64,000 nt of DNA from Chryseobacterium aquifrigidense (GTDB lineage: Bacteria > Bacteroidota > Bacteroidia > Flavobacteriales > Weeksellaceae), in NCBI RefSeq assembly GCF_006716485.1, contig NZ_VFPD01000002.1, positions 550,496 to 614,495 on the forward strand, in the 5' to 3' direction. The notes below the pieces were generated by a model that worked only from the letters and a program-made list of their open reading frames with translations, made no database searches and was not told the DNA's origin. Both the position numbers and the translations under genes were made by a program. Shown here piece by piece: positions 35,965 to 43,758 of this stretch. How positions within the stretch are numbered: position 1 is the stretch's first letter; each line of letters opens with the position of its first letter.

Positions 35965-36065
35965 TCTTTTGTGTTATAAATCGATTTTGTTTTGCTATTC
36001 AGGTTACGATAAAAAAGTGAAATAATTATTTCAGATTCTCTATTTGTTCCTTTAATAGCTGAGAT

Positions 36066-37145
36066 TTAGCTGTATTGCTTGCTGTAGTAATCCTGATAAT
36101 TTCCCGAAGTCACATTTTCAAGCCATTCTTTATTTTCAAGATACCAGTCGATGGTTTTTGCCAGCCCTTCTTCAAAAGTTACTGAAGGTTTCCAGCCTAA
36201 ATCTTTATTCAGTTTTGTTGCATCAATAGCGTAACGTTTGTCGTGGCCCGGTCTGTCTTTAACAAAAGTAATCAGTTTTTCAGAATAGCCTTCCGGTCTT
36301 TCCAGTTTAGCATCCATTTGTTTGATCAGTTCTTTTACAAGATCAATATTCTGCCACTCATTGAATCCTCCGATATTATACGTTTCACCGGTTTTAGCTT
36401 CCTTAAAAATCTGATGAATCGCTTTGGCGTGGTCAATTACAAATAACCAGTCTCTGGTGTACTTTCCGTCACCATAAATAGGAAGTGGTTTCTCATTGAT
36501 AATATTAGAAATACAAAGAGGAATAAGCTTTTCAGGGAAATGGTTCGGACCGTAGTTGTTGGAACAGTTAGATACGATGAAAGGCATTCCGTAAGTATTT
36601 CCGTAAGCTCTTACCAAATGGTCGGAAGCAGCTTTTGAAGCTGAATACGGAGATTGTGGGTCGTACGATGTTGTTTCTAAAAAGAATCCTGTTTCGCCTA
36701 AACTTCCGTATACTTCGTCCGTGGAAATATGATAGAAAAGATTGTTTCTTTTTTCATCCGGGAATCTGCCATGCGTGTGATCAGGATTTAATGTCCAGAA
36801 TTCCTTACAAAGGTTCAGAAGGTTAGCGGTACCGTTTACATTCGTATTGATAAACGCCATTGGATCTGTAATACTTCTGTCTACGTGGCTTTCTGCTGCT
36901 AAATGTACAACAGCATCAGGACTGTATTTTTCGAAAACCTTTCTAAGTTCTTCAGGTTTTGTGATATCTGCTTTTTCGAAAACGTAATTCGGTTCATTTT
37001 CAATGTCCTTTAAGTTTTCCAGATTTCCGGCGTAGGTAAGAGCATCAAGATTGATGATTGTAATATCCGGATTGTTTTTTACAAATTCTCTTACAACGTG
37101 GGAGCCAATAAATCCGGCACCTCCTGTAATGATAATATTTTTCAT
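36066..37145 (-). CDS. rmlB: dTDP-glucose 4,6-dehydratase
   Basis: RmlB converts dTDP-glucose to dTDP-4-keto-6-deoxyglucose with bound NAD+. The 359-residue extended SDR has TGGAGFIGSH (7-16), Thr142-Asp143-Glu144 in ISTDEVYGS and Tyr167-x-x-x-Lys171 in YSASK, the complete catalytic set. The product could feed the WecE-like aminotransferase at 25526, since no rmlC or rmlD is in the window. It lies 4 bases downstream of ugd. Confidence 0.97.
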   Translation of the reverse strand: MKNIIITGGAGFIGSHVVREFVKNNPDITIINLDALTYAGNLENLKDIENEPNYVFEKADITKPEELRKVFEKYSPDAVVHLAAESHVDRSITDPMAFINTNVNGTANLLNLCKEFWTLNPDHTHGRFPDEKRNNLFYHISTDEVYGSLGETGFFLETTSYDPQSPYSASKAASDHLVRAYGNTYGMPFIVSNCSNNYGPNHFPEKLIPLCISNIINEKPLPIYGDGKYTRDWLFVIDHAKAIHQIFKEAKTGETYNIGGFNEWQNIDLVKELIKQMDAKLERPEGYSEKLITFVKDRPGHDKRYAIDATKLNKDLGWKPSVTFEEGLAKTIDWYLENKEWLENVTSGNYQDYYSKQYS

Positions 37146-37149
37146 TTGT

Positions 37150-38463
37150 TTATTTTGTGATGGTCTTTCTTCCTATACTTTTATAATGAAATCCGTTTTG
37201 TTCAGGGATTTCCAGTGGGTACATATTTCTGCCGTCAAAAATGACTTTGTTTTTCATTTTTTTAGCCATCAGTTCAAAATTAGGGTTTTTGAATTCCGGC
37301 CATTCTGTAGCAATAAATAGCGCGTCTACATCTTCCAGTGCATCATACATTCCTTTGGCGTACTGTATTTTATCACCTAAAAGTTTCTGAACATTATTTT
37401 CTGCAACTGAATCATAGGCTATTACCTCTGCTCCTTTCTCCAGCAGTAGGGCAATGTTGTCTAATGATGAAGCTTCCCTGATATCATCTGTATTGGCTTT
37501 AAAGGCAAGCCCCCACATAGCAATTTTCTTTCCTTCAATACTTCCCCCGAAATATTTTTCAATTTCAGACACTAAAATGACTTTCTGGGTGGTATTTACA
37601 TTTTCTGTAGCTTCGAGAATCTGGAAATTAAATTCCTCCTGTTTTCCCGATTTTATAAGCGCTTTTACGTCTTTGGGGAAGCAGCTTCCTCCATATCCGA
37701 TCCCCGGGAATAAGAATCTGTGCCCGATTCTGTCATCACTACCCATTCCCAGTCTTACCTTATCTACATCTGCACCTACCTTTTCACAATAGTTGGCAAT
37801 TTCATTCATGAAGGTAATTTTTACTGCCAAAAATGAATTCGCAGCATATTTTGTGAGTTCCGAAGACTTCTCATCCATAAAGATAATGGGAATTCCGATA
37901 TTGGTGAAGGGCTGGTATATTTTAGACATGATGTCTTTGGCTCTTTGTGAACTTGCGCCCACTACTACTCTTGAGGGATTCATTGAATCTTCAACCGCAA
38001 ATCCTTCTCTTAAAAATTCCGGATTTGAAACAACATCAAAAGGTATATTTGTTTTCGCTGAGATGGTTTCTCTTACTTTGTCCGCCGTTCCTACAGGAAC
38101 CGTGCTTTTATTAACAATGACTTTGTACTCAGTCATTAGTTCACCAATATTGTTAGCTACCTGAAGTACATAAGAGAGATCCGCAGATCCATCTTCTCCC
38201 GGAGGGGTTGGTAGTGCCAGGTATATAACTTCGCTCTTGTCTAAAGCTTCTTTAAGATTGGTAGTGAAAAATAATCTTTCAGACTGTATGTTTCTCAAAA
38301 ACATTTCTTCAAGGTTCGGCTCATAGATGGGAACAATGCCGTTTTTCAAACCTTCTACTTTTTTTTCATCAATATCAACACAGTATACTGAATTGCCAAG
38401 TTCTGCCAGCGTAGTTCCTGTAACTAAACCTACATAACCTGTTCCTACAATCGTTATATTCAA
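37150..38463 (-). CDS. ugd: UDP-glucose 6-dehydrogenase
   Basis: A 437-residue NAD-dependent enzyme that oxidises UDP-glucose twice to UDP-glucuronate. GTGYVG (7-12) binds NAD; the catalytic Cys261 is in GIGYGGSCFPKD; KSTVPVGTAD, NPEFLREG and the AANSFLAVKITF segment are typical. It starts the leftward polysaccharide cluster, suggesting that glucuronic acid or a derivative is in the glycan. UDP-N-acetylmannosamine or GlcNAc dehydrogenase activity is less likely from these motifs. Confidence 0.93.
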   Translation of the reverse strand: MNITIVGTGYVGLVTGTTLAELGNSVYCVDIDEKKVEGLKNGIVPIYEPNLEEMFLRNIQSERLFFTTNLKEALDKSEVIYLALPTPPGEDGSADLSYVLQVANNIGELMTEYKVIVNKSTVPVGTADKVRETISAKTNIPFDVVSNPEFLREGFAVEDSMNPSRVVVGASSQRAKDIMSKIYQPFTNIGIPIIFMDEKSSELTKYAANSFLAVKITFMNEIANYCEKVGADVDKVRLGMGSDDRIGHRFLFPGIGYGGSCFPKDVKALIKSGKQEEFNFQILEATENVNTTQKVILVSEIEKYFGGSIEGKKIAMWGLAFKANTDDIREASSLDNIALLLEKGAEVIAYDSVAENNVQKLLGDKIQYAKGMYDALEDVDALFIATEWPEFKNPNFELMAKKMKNKVIFDGRNMYPLEIPEQNGFHYKSIGRKTITK

Positions 38464-38488
38464 AATGTCTGTTTTAAAATTCTAGAGA

Positions 38489-38496
38489 CAAAAGTA
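38489..38496 (-). promoter_or_regulatory. -7 box for the ugd-rmlB-rmlA unit
   Basis: Minus-strand TACTTTTG fits TAnnTTTG, 26 bases before the ugd start. The -33 box is not clear. Confidence 0.5.
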
Positions 38497-38571
38497 ATAA
38501 AAATCCTGTGACATATTCTTTTAATTTATTGTAAATGAATCTGGCGCTATTTACTTGATACTTAAGATAAT

Positions 38572-38602
38572 TTTGCATTTTTAGAAAAAAAGCTTATATT
38601 TG
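38572..38602 (+). promoter_or_regulatory. Strong Bacteroidota promoter of rimP-nusA-infB (TTTG-N19-TATATTTG)
   Basis: TTTG (38572-38575) and TATATTTG (38595-38602) are spaced by 19 bases, an exact match to the Bacteroidota sigma consensus. The transcription start should be near 38609, giving a leader of about 69 bases that contains a terminator-like hairpin. Confidence 0.85.
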
Positions 38603-38626
38603 CAATGGATTTACGGAAAAAATGGG

Positions 38627-38651
38627 AAGGCTTCGGAAGAAAGCCTTTTTT
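38627..38651 (+). terminator. Terminator-like hairpin in the rimP leader (candidate attenuator)
   Basis: AAGGCTT (38627-38633) and AAGCCTT (38641-38647) form a 7-bp stem with a run of six T at its 3' edge. It lies between the promoter and rimP, so it may control read-through into the operon. Confidence 0.65.
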
Positions 38652-38677
38652 CGTACTGTAAATCAAGATAAAAATAT

Positions 38678-39145
38678 ATGGAGTTTAGAAAAAGAATTGA
38701 AGAATTATTAAATGAATTCCTTGAGACCAGAAAAGATCTGTTTCTTATTGATCTTAAAATTTCTGCAGGGGATGATATTACAGTGATTTTGGATGGTGAT
38801 AACGGAGTTTCTTTGCAGGATTGTCTTGATGCAAGCCGTGCAATTGAATTTAATATGGATCGTGAAGAGCATGACTTCAGCCTTCAGGTGATGTCCGCAG
38901 GATTAAGCGAACCATTGTCCACACCAAGACAGTTCAGTAAAAACATTGGAAGAGAGATTGAAGTGATGCTGGAGGATTCTTCTAAAATTGAAGGAGAATT
39001 GTCAAAAGTAGACGATGAGAAGATCACACTTGTTCTACGTTACCGAAAGCCGAAAGATATCGGAAAAGGAAAAGTAGATGTGGAGGAGGAGAAAGAAATT
39101 TCTTATCCTGAGATCAAAAAAGCATTAGTAGTAATTAAATTTTAA
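38678..39145 (+). CDS. rimP: Ribosome maturation factor RimP
   Basis: RimP assists late assembly of the 30S subunit. The 155-residue protein has the usual two parts: an N-terminal alpha/beta domain with LFLIDLKI, LQDCLDASRAIEF and YxLQVMSAGLSEPL-like VMSAGLSEPLSTPRQF, and a C-terminal small barrel (about 85-155). It opens the conserved rimP-nusA-infB operon, 16 bases before nusA. Confidence 0.95.
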   Translation: MEFRKRIEELLNEFLETRKDLFLIDLKISAGDDITVILDGDNGVSLQDCLDASRAIEFNMDREEHDFSLQVMSAGLSEPLSTPRQFSKNIGREIEVMLEDSSKIEGELSKVDDEKITLVLRYRKPKDIGKGKVDVEEEKEISYPEIKKALVVIKF

Positions 39146-39161
39146 AAAGAAAAAAGAATAG

Positions 39162-40397
39162 ATGGATAATATAGCGTTGATTGAATCCTTTGGTGATTTT
39201 AAAGACGAAAAAGGGATCAGTAAGATTGATCTTATGGCAATTATTGAAGATTCACTGAAGACTCTTTTAAGAAAGAGATTTGATTCAGATGATCATTTTG
39301 ATGTGATTGTAAACCCGGATAAAGGAGATTTTCAGATATTTTTAAATAAAACAATTGTAGAGGACGAAATGTCTGAAGATGATGATTTGGAAATTGAAAT
39401 TTCTGAAGCTAAGAAGATTGACCCTACTTTTGAAGTAGGTGAAGACTTTACAATGGAAATTCCTGTTGCACAATTGGGAAGAAGAAATATTCTTACCCTT
39501 AAGCAGATTTTGGCTACAAAACTTCAGGAGCACAATAATGCAATGCTGTACGAGCAGTTTAGAGATAAAATTGGGGAAATTGTTGTTGGAGAAATCCACC
39601 ACATCCGTCATAAGCATGTGATTCTGCTGGATGATGAAGGAAACGAATTTATTTTACCAAAAGAAAACCAGATCCCATCCGATTTCTTTAAAAAGGGTGA
39701 GAATATCAGAGCTATTGTTGAGACAGTAGACTTTAAAGGTTCTAAACCACAGATTATTATTTCCAGAACTGCACCTAAATTCCTTGAGAAATTATTAGAG
39801 CTGGAAATTCCTGAAATCCAGGACGGAACAATTATCCTGAAAAAGGTAGTGAGAATTCCTGGTGAAAAGGCGAAGATTGCAGTAGATGCTTATGATGACA
39901 GAATTGATCCGGTAGGTGCTTGTGTTGGAGTAAAAGGATCCAGAATTCATGGCGTTGTAAGAGAGTTGAGAAATGAAAACATCGATGTTATTCAGTGGTC
40001 TAAAAACCCTGAGATTTTGGTGAAGAGAGCTTTAGGAAACGTTACTGTCAATAAAATTGACATCAATGAGGATCAAAACTATGCATTAGTATATACTCCT
40101 GTTGAAGAGATTTCTAAAGTAATTGGAAAACAAGGACAGAATATTAGACTGGCTTCTTGGTTGTCAGGATATGAAATTGATGTATACAGAGAGTCCAGCG
40201 AGGATGACGATGTTGAATTGAGAGAATTTAATGACGATATCGAGCAGTGGATTTTGGATGAGTTTAAGAAAGTAGGACTTACAACTGCAAAATCAGTATT
40301 GGATAAAGAAACTGAAAGTCTTTTAAATATGGTAGACCTTGAAGAAGAAACAATCGAAGAGGTGAAACGTATTCTGAGAGAAGAATTTGAAGATTAA
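39162..40397 (+). CDS. nusA: Transcription elongation/termination factor NusA
   Basis: NusA binds RNA polymerase and nascent RNA and affects pausing, termination and antitermination. The 411-residue protein, shorter than the 495-residue E. coli form, has an N-terminal polymerase-binding domain, an S1 domain (about 130-195) and two KH domains (with VGACVGVKGSRIHGVVRELRNE split around residues 247-268, and VIGKQGQNIRLAS about 317-330). It ends with a short acidic tail instead of full acidic repeats. It lies between rimP and infB. Confidence 0.95.
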   Translation: MDNIALIESFGDFKDEKGISKIDLMAIIEDSLKTLLRKRFDSDDHFDVIVNPDKGDFQIFLNKTIVEDEMSEDDDLEIEISEAKKIDPTFEVGEDFTMEIPVAQLGRRNILTLKQILATKLQEHNNAMLYEQFRDKIGEIVVGEIHHIRHKHVILLDDEGNEFILPKENQIPSDFFKKGENIRAIVETVDFKGSKPQIIISRTAPKFLEKLLELEIPEIQDGTIILKKVVRIPGEKAKIAVDAYDDRIDPVGACVGVKGSRIHGVVRELRNENIDVIQWSKNPEILVKRALGNVTVNKIDINEDQNYALVYTPVEEISKVIGKQGQNIRLASWLSGYEIDVYRESSEDDDVELREFNDDIEQWILDEFKKVGLTTAKSVLDKETESLLNMVDLEEETIEEVKRILREEFED

Positions 40398-40474
40398 GAT
40401 TTTAAATAAATTTTAATAAACAGTAAAAAAGAAATACTTTAATTTTAAAAATTAAAAAACAGTAAATAATATAA

Positions 40475-43453
40475 ATGCCAAAAATTAGATTAAATAAAGC
40501 GGTTAAGGAATTCAACATTTCGATGTCCAGATTAGTAGAGTTTTTACAATCAAAGGGTTTCGAAGTTGAAAGCAATCCTAACGCTCAATTGGAAGAAGCG
40601 GCATATTCTGCATTGGAGGCTGAGTTTGCTAAAGACGGCGAACAAAGAAAGGCTTCCCATGAGGTGGTGATCACTAAAGTTCCGGAAGAAAAACTGGAAA
40701 TTGAAGAAAAGAAAACCCCTGAAGTGATAAGAGCTAAAGCAAATAAACCAGAAACTAGAATTTTAGGTAAAATAGACTTAGAACCTAAGAAGCCTGAAGT
40801 TGAAGAAGCTCCTGCAGCTCCTGTGGCTCCTGTTGCGACACCGGTTGAAGAAAAGAAAGAAGAAATCGTGAAAGAAGAACAACAGCCGGAAGTTAAAGCA
40901 GCCCCAGAAAAGCAGGAATTTAAAGTTTTGGATAAAATTGATTTGTCTCAAATAGAATCTAGAAACAGACCTGTGAAAAAAGACAAGCCAAAAATGGAGG
41001 AGAAAAAAGAAGAAGTTAAACCTGTAGAACCAGTAAAAGAAACTCCAAAACCAGTTGTTGCAGAGGAGAAAAAAGTGGAAACTCCAAAAGCCGAGGCTGA
41101 ACCTGAATCTCAGGAACCACAGAAAATTGAGACAGTGTATCAAAAACTTGACGGTCCTAAGATCGTTGGTGAAAAAATAGACTTAACTCAGTTTGCACCA
41201 AAGCCAGGAGCCGGAGCAAAAAAGAAAAGAAAGAGAATTGAAAAACCTGGTGGCCAGAATAACCAACAAGGTCAGGGGAATAATCAAAACTCAGGAAATA
41301 ATAACAACAACCAGGGTGGTCAGGGCCAAGGAAACCGTCAGCACAATAATAACGGTGGACAAGGTGGAAACCGCCAGGGTGGTCCAGGTGGACAAGGAAA
41401 TCGTCCTCAAGGTCAAGGTGGCCAGGGTGGAAACCGTTTTGGAAACAACCAGGGAGGTGGAAACCGTCAGGGTCAAGGTGGTGGCTTCAAAAAAGGAGGC
41501 CAGAACAACAGACCTGGACAGAGAGTTATGCCAGTTGAGCTAACTGATGAGCAGGTTAAAAACCAGATCAAAGAAACATTAGAAAAACTTACTAATAAAG
41601 GAGGAAAGTCTAAATCTGCAAAACACAGAAAAGACAAGAGAACTTTCCGTAGAGAACAGGATGAGCGTCAGCAGGAGCTTGAAGCACAGGACAGAACTCT
41701 TAAAGTAACAGAATTCATCACAGTAGGTGAATTGGCAAGTTTAATGAATGTTTCTCCAACTGAAGTAATTTCTGCTTGTTTCTCATTAGGTGTAATGGTT
41801 ACCATGAACCAAAGACTTGAAGCTGATACCTTATTATTAGTAGCAGATGAATTCGGTTATAAAATTGAATTCTCAGATGCTGATCTTGAAGATACAGATT
41901 CAGAAGATGAAGTAGATACTGAAGAGAGTCTATTACAAAGAGCTCCTGTAGTTACTGTAATGGGACACGTTGACCACGGTAAGACTTCATTGTTGGACTA
42001 CATTAGAAAAACAAACGTAATTGCCGGTGAATCCGGAGGAATTACTCAGCACATTGGTGCTTATAACGTGAAACTGGAAAACGGTCAGAGAATTACTTTC
42101 TTAGATACACCAGGTCACGAAGCCTTTACTGCGATGAGAGCAAGAGGTGCACAGATTACGGATATTGCAATTATTGTAATTGCTGCCGATGATGATGTGA
42201 TGCCGCAAACGAAAGAAGCTATTGCCCACGCTCAGGCTGCACAGGTTCCAATGATTATTGCAATCAATAAAGTGGATAAACCTAATGCAAATCCTGATAA
42301 TATCCGTCAGCAACTTTCAGGCTTGAATCCTCCTGTTTTAGTAGAAGAATGGGGTGGAAATGTTCAGGCACAAGAGATCTCTGCTAAATTCGGTAACAAC
42401 GTTGATGTATTATTGGAGAAAGTTTTACTACAGGCTGAAATGCTTGAGTTAAAAGCGAATCCTGAACGTGCAGCAAACGGAGTTGTTATTGAAGCATCTT
42501 TAGATAAAGGTAGAGGATATGTAGCAACAATGCTGGTGCAAACCGGAACTTTAAGAGTTGGAGATTATGTGGTGGCAGGTAAAAATCATGGTAAAGTAAA
42601 AGCTTTGCTTGATGAAAGAGGTAAAAATCTTAATGAAGCTGGTCCATCAATCCCTGCAACAATCTTAGGATTAGACGGAGCGCCTACAGCAGGTGATAAA
42701 TTCCGAGTATATGCTGATGAAAGTGAAGGTAAGGCAATTGCTAATAAGAGAGAACAGTTACAGAGAGAATTATCAATCAGAACTAAAAAACATACAACGC
42801 TTGAAGAATTGGGTAGACGTATTGCTTTAGGAGAATTCAAAGAATTGAATATTATCCTTAAAGGTGACGTGGATGGTTCTGTAGAGGCTCTTTCTGATCA
42901 GTTACAGAGATTATCAACAGAAGAAATCAGCGTTAAAATTCTTCACTCAGGTGTTGGACAGATTACAGAATCTGATATCAACTTAGCGGCAGCATCAGAT
43001 GCAATTATTATTGGATTTAATGTAAGAGCTGGGGCTAATGCAAAAGAACTTGCAGATCGTGAAGAAATTGAGATCAGAACGTATTCTGTAATCTATAAAG
43101 CAATTGATGAGGTAAAAGAAGCGATGGAAGGAATGCTTTCGCCTGAGATTCAGGAGCAGGTAATTGGTAATGTTGAAATCCGTGAAGTATTCAAGATTTC
43201 TAAAGTGGGAACAATTGCAGGTTGTATGGTTCTTACCGGAAAAGTAACAAGACAGTCTAAAGTGCGTTTGCTAAGAGATGGTATTGTTAAATTTGACGGA
43301 GAACTTGAAAGCTTGAAACGTTTCAAAGATGATGTGAAGGAAGTTACGAAAGGTTACGAATGTGGTCTAAACCTTAAAGGTTATAATGACATCGAAATCG
43401 GAGATATCCTTGAAGTATACGAAGAAGTAGCAGTCAAGAAGAAACTGAAATAA
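40475..43453 (+). CDS. infB: Translation initiation factor IF-2
   Basis: IF-2 is the GTPase that brings initiator tRNA to the 30S subunit. The 992-residue protein has an N-terminal IF2-N motif, a long Lys/Glu/Pro-rich region (about 70-250), an extremely Gly/Asn/Gln-rich linker (about 257-349), and the conserved G domain with GHVDHGKTS (497-505), DTPGHEAFT and NKVDKP, then domains II-IV. The Asn/Gln/Gly linker is unusually long but a low-complexity linker is common in Bacteroidota IF-2. It ends the rimP operon with a terminator. Confidence 0.97.
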   Translation: MPKIRLNKAVKEFNISMSRLVEFLQSKGFEVESNPNAQLEEAAYSALEAEFAKDGEQRKASHEVVITKVPEEKLEIEEKKTPEVIRAKANKPETRILGKIDLEPKKPEVEEAPAAPVAPVATPVEEKKEEIVKEEQQPEVKAAPEKQEFKVLDKIDLSQIESRNRPVKKDKPKMEEKKEEVKPVEPVKETPKPVVAEEKKVETPKAEAEPESQEPQKIETVYQKLDGPKIVGEKIDLTQFAPKPGAGAKKKRKRIEKPGGQNNQQGQGNNQNSGNNNNNQGGQGQGNRQHNNNGGQGGNRQGGPGGQGNRPQGQGGQGGNRFGNNQGGGNRQGQGGGFKKGGQNNRPGQRVMPVELTDEQVKNQIKETLEKLTNKGGKSKSAKHRKDKRTFRREQDERQQELEAQDRTLKVTEFITVGELASLMNVSPTEVISACFSLGVMVTMNQRLEADTLLLVADEFGYKIEFSDADLEDTDSEDEVDTEESLLQRAPVVTVMGHVDHGKTSLLDYIRKTNVIAGESGGITQHIGAYNVKLENGQRITFLDTPGHEAFTAMRARGAQITDIAIIVIAADDDVMPQTKEAIAHAQAAQVPMIIAINKVDKPNANPDNIRQQLSGLNPPVLVEEWGGNVQAQEISAKFGNNVDVLLEKVLLQAEMLELKANPERAANGVVIEASLDKGRGYVATMLVQTGTLRVGDYVVAGKNHGKVKALLDERGKNLNEAGPSIPATILGLDGAPTAGDKFRVYADESEGKAIANKREQLQRELSIRTKKHTTLEELGRRIALGEFKELNIILKGDVDGSVEALSDQLQRLSTEEISVKILHSGVGQITESDINLAAASDAIIIGFNVRAGANAKELADREEIEIRTYSVIYKAIDEVKEAMEGMLSPEIQEQVIGNVEIREVFKISKVGTIAGCMVLTGKVTRQSKVRLLRDGIVKFDGELESLKRFKDDVKEVTKGYECGLNLKGYNDIEIGDILEVYEEVAVKKKLK

Positions 43454-43471
43454 ATATATCCTAAATATGTG

Positions 43472-43507
43472 AAAACCACTTTTTTATAAAGTGGTTTTTT
43501 TATTTTT
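43472..43507 (+). terminator. Intrinsic terminator of the rimP-nusA-infB operon
   Basis: An 11-bp stem (43472-43482 with 43488-43498) is followed by a long T-rich run. It ends the operon 19 bases after the infB stop. Confidence 0.9.
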
Positions 43508-43682
43508 TAAACTCGTTTAATTTATAATCGTTCTAAATAATTTTTTTTGAATTATTAATAATTTGTTAAAACGAATGGGGTCGGCAAAAAAATTCTTTTT
43601 TATTGAATAAAAACTGTCTATTATTATTGAATCTTATTTGTTTTATGTAAATTTTAAATGAAACGGTAAAAAAAATAGTCGT

Positions 43683-43698
43683 TTAAACGTTAGTTTAA
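43683..43698. promoter_or_regulatory. Inverted repeat next to the -33 box of SusC-1 (possible operator)
   Basis: TTAAAC-GTTA-GTTTAA is a perfect 6-bp inverted repeat that ends one base before the TTTG -33 box. It overlaps a CGTTTAAACG palindrome (43680-43689). The position suits a regulator binding site. The remaining part of the 305-base gap is AT-rich with no gene. Confidence 0.4.
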
Positions 43699-43730
43699 TT
43701 TGTGGATGTTAATATTTATTAACATATTTG
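43699..43730 (+). promoter_or_regulatory. Promoter of the first SusC/SusD pair (TTTG-N20-CATATTTG)
   Basis: TTTG at 43699-43702 and CATATTTG at 43723-43730 (one mismatch to TAnnTTTG) are spaced by 20 bases. The start codon follows 29 bases later. Confidence 0.6.
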
Positions 43731-43758
43731 CCCATTAAATATATTAAAATTTGTTAAT

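Noticed and set aside
40778..41143. A minus-strand frame rich in Phe, Leu and Trp opposite infB
   Set aside because: It is the complement of Lys/Glu/Pro-rich IF-2 codons; its composition is an artefact.
41270..41520. Short repeated sequence that might suggest a CRISPR array or tandem repeat
   Set aside because: It lies in frame within infB and repeats Gly-Gln-Gly/Asn codons with no regular spacer structure.
41193..41543. Alternative frames over the Gly/Asn/Gln-rich part of infB (both strands) giving proteins of about 60-116 residues
   Set aside because: They are by-products of the repeated GGT/CAA/AAC codons of IF-2; they have no start context and low-complexity composition.
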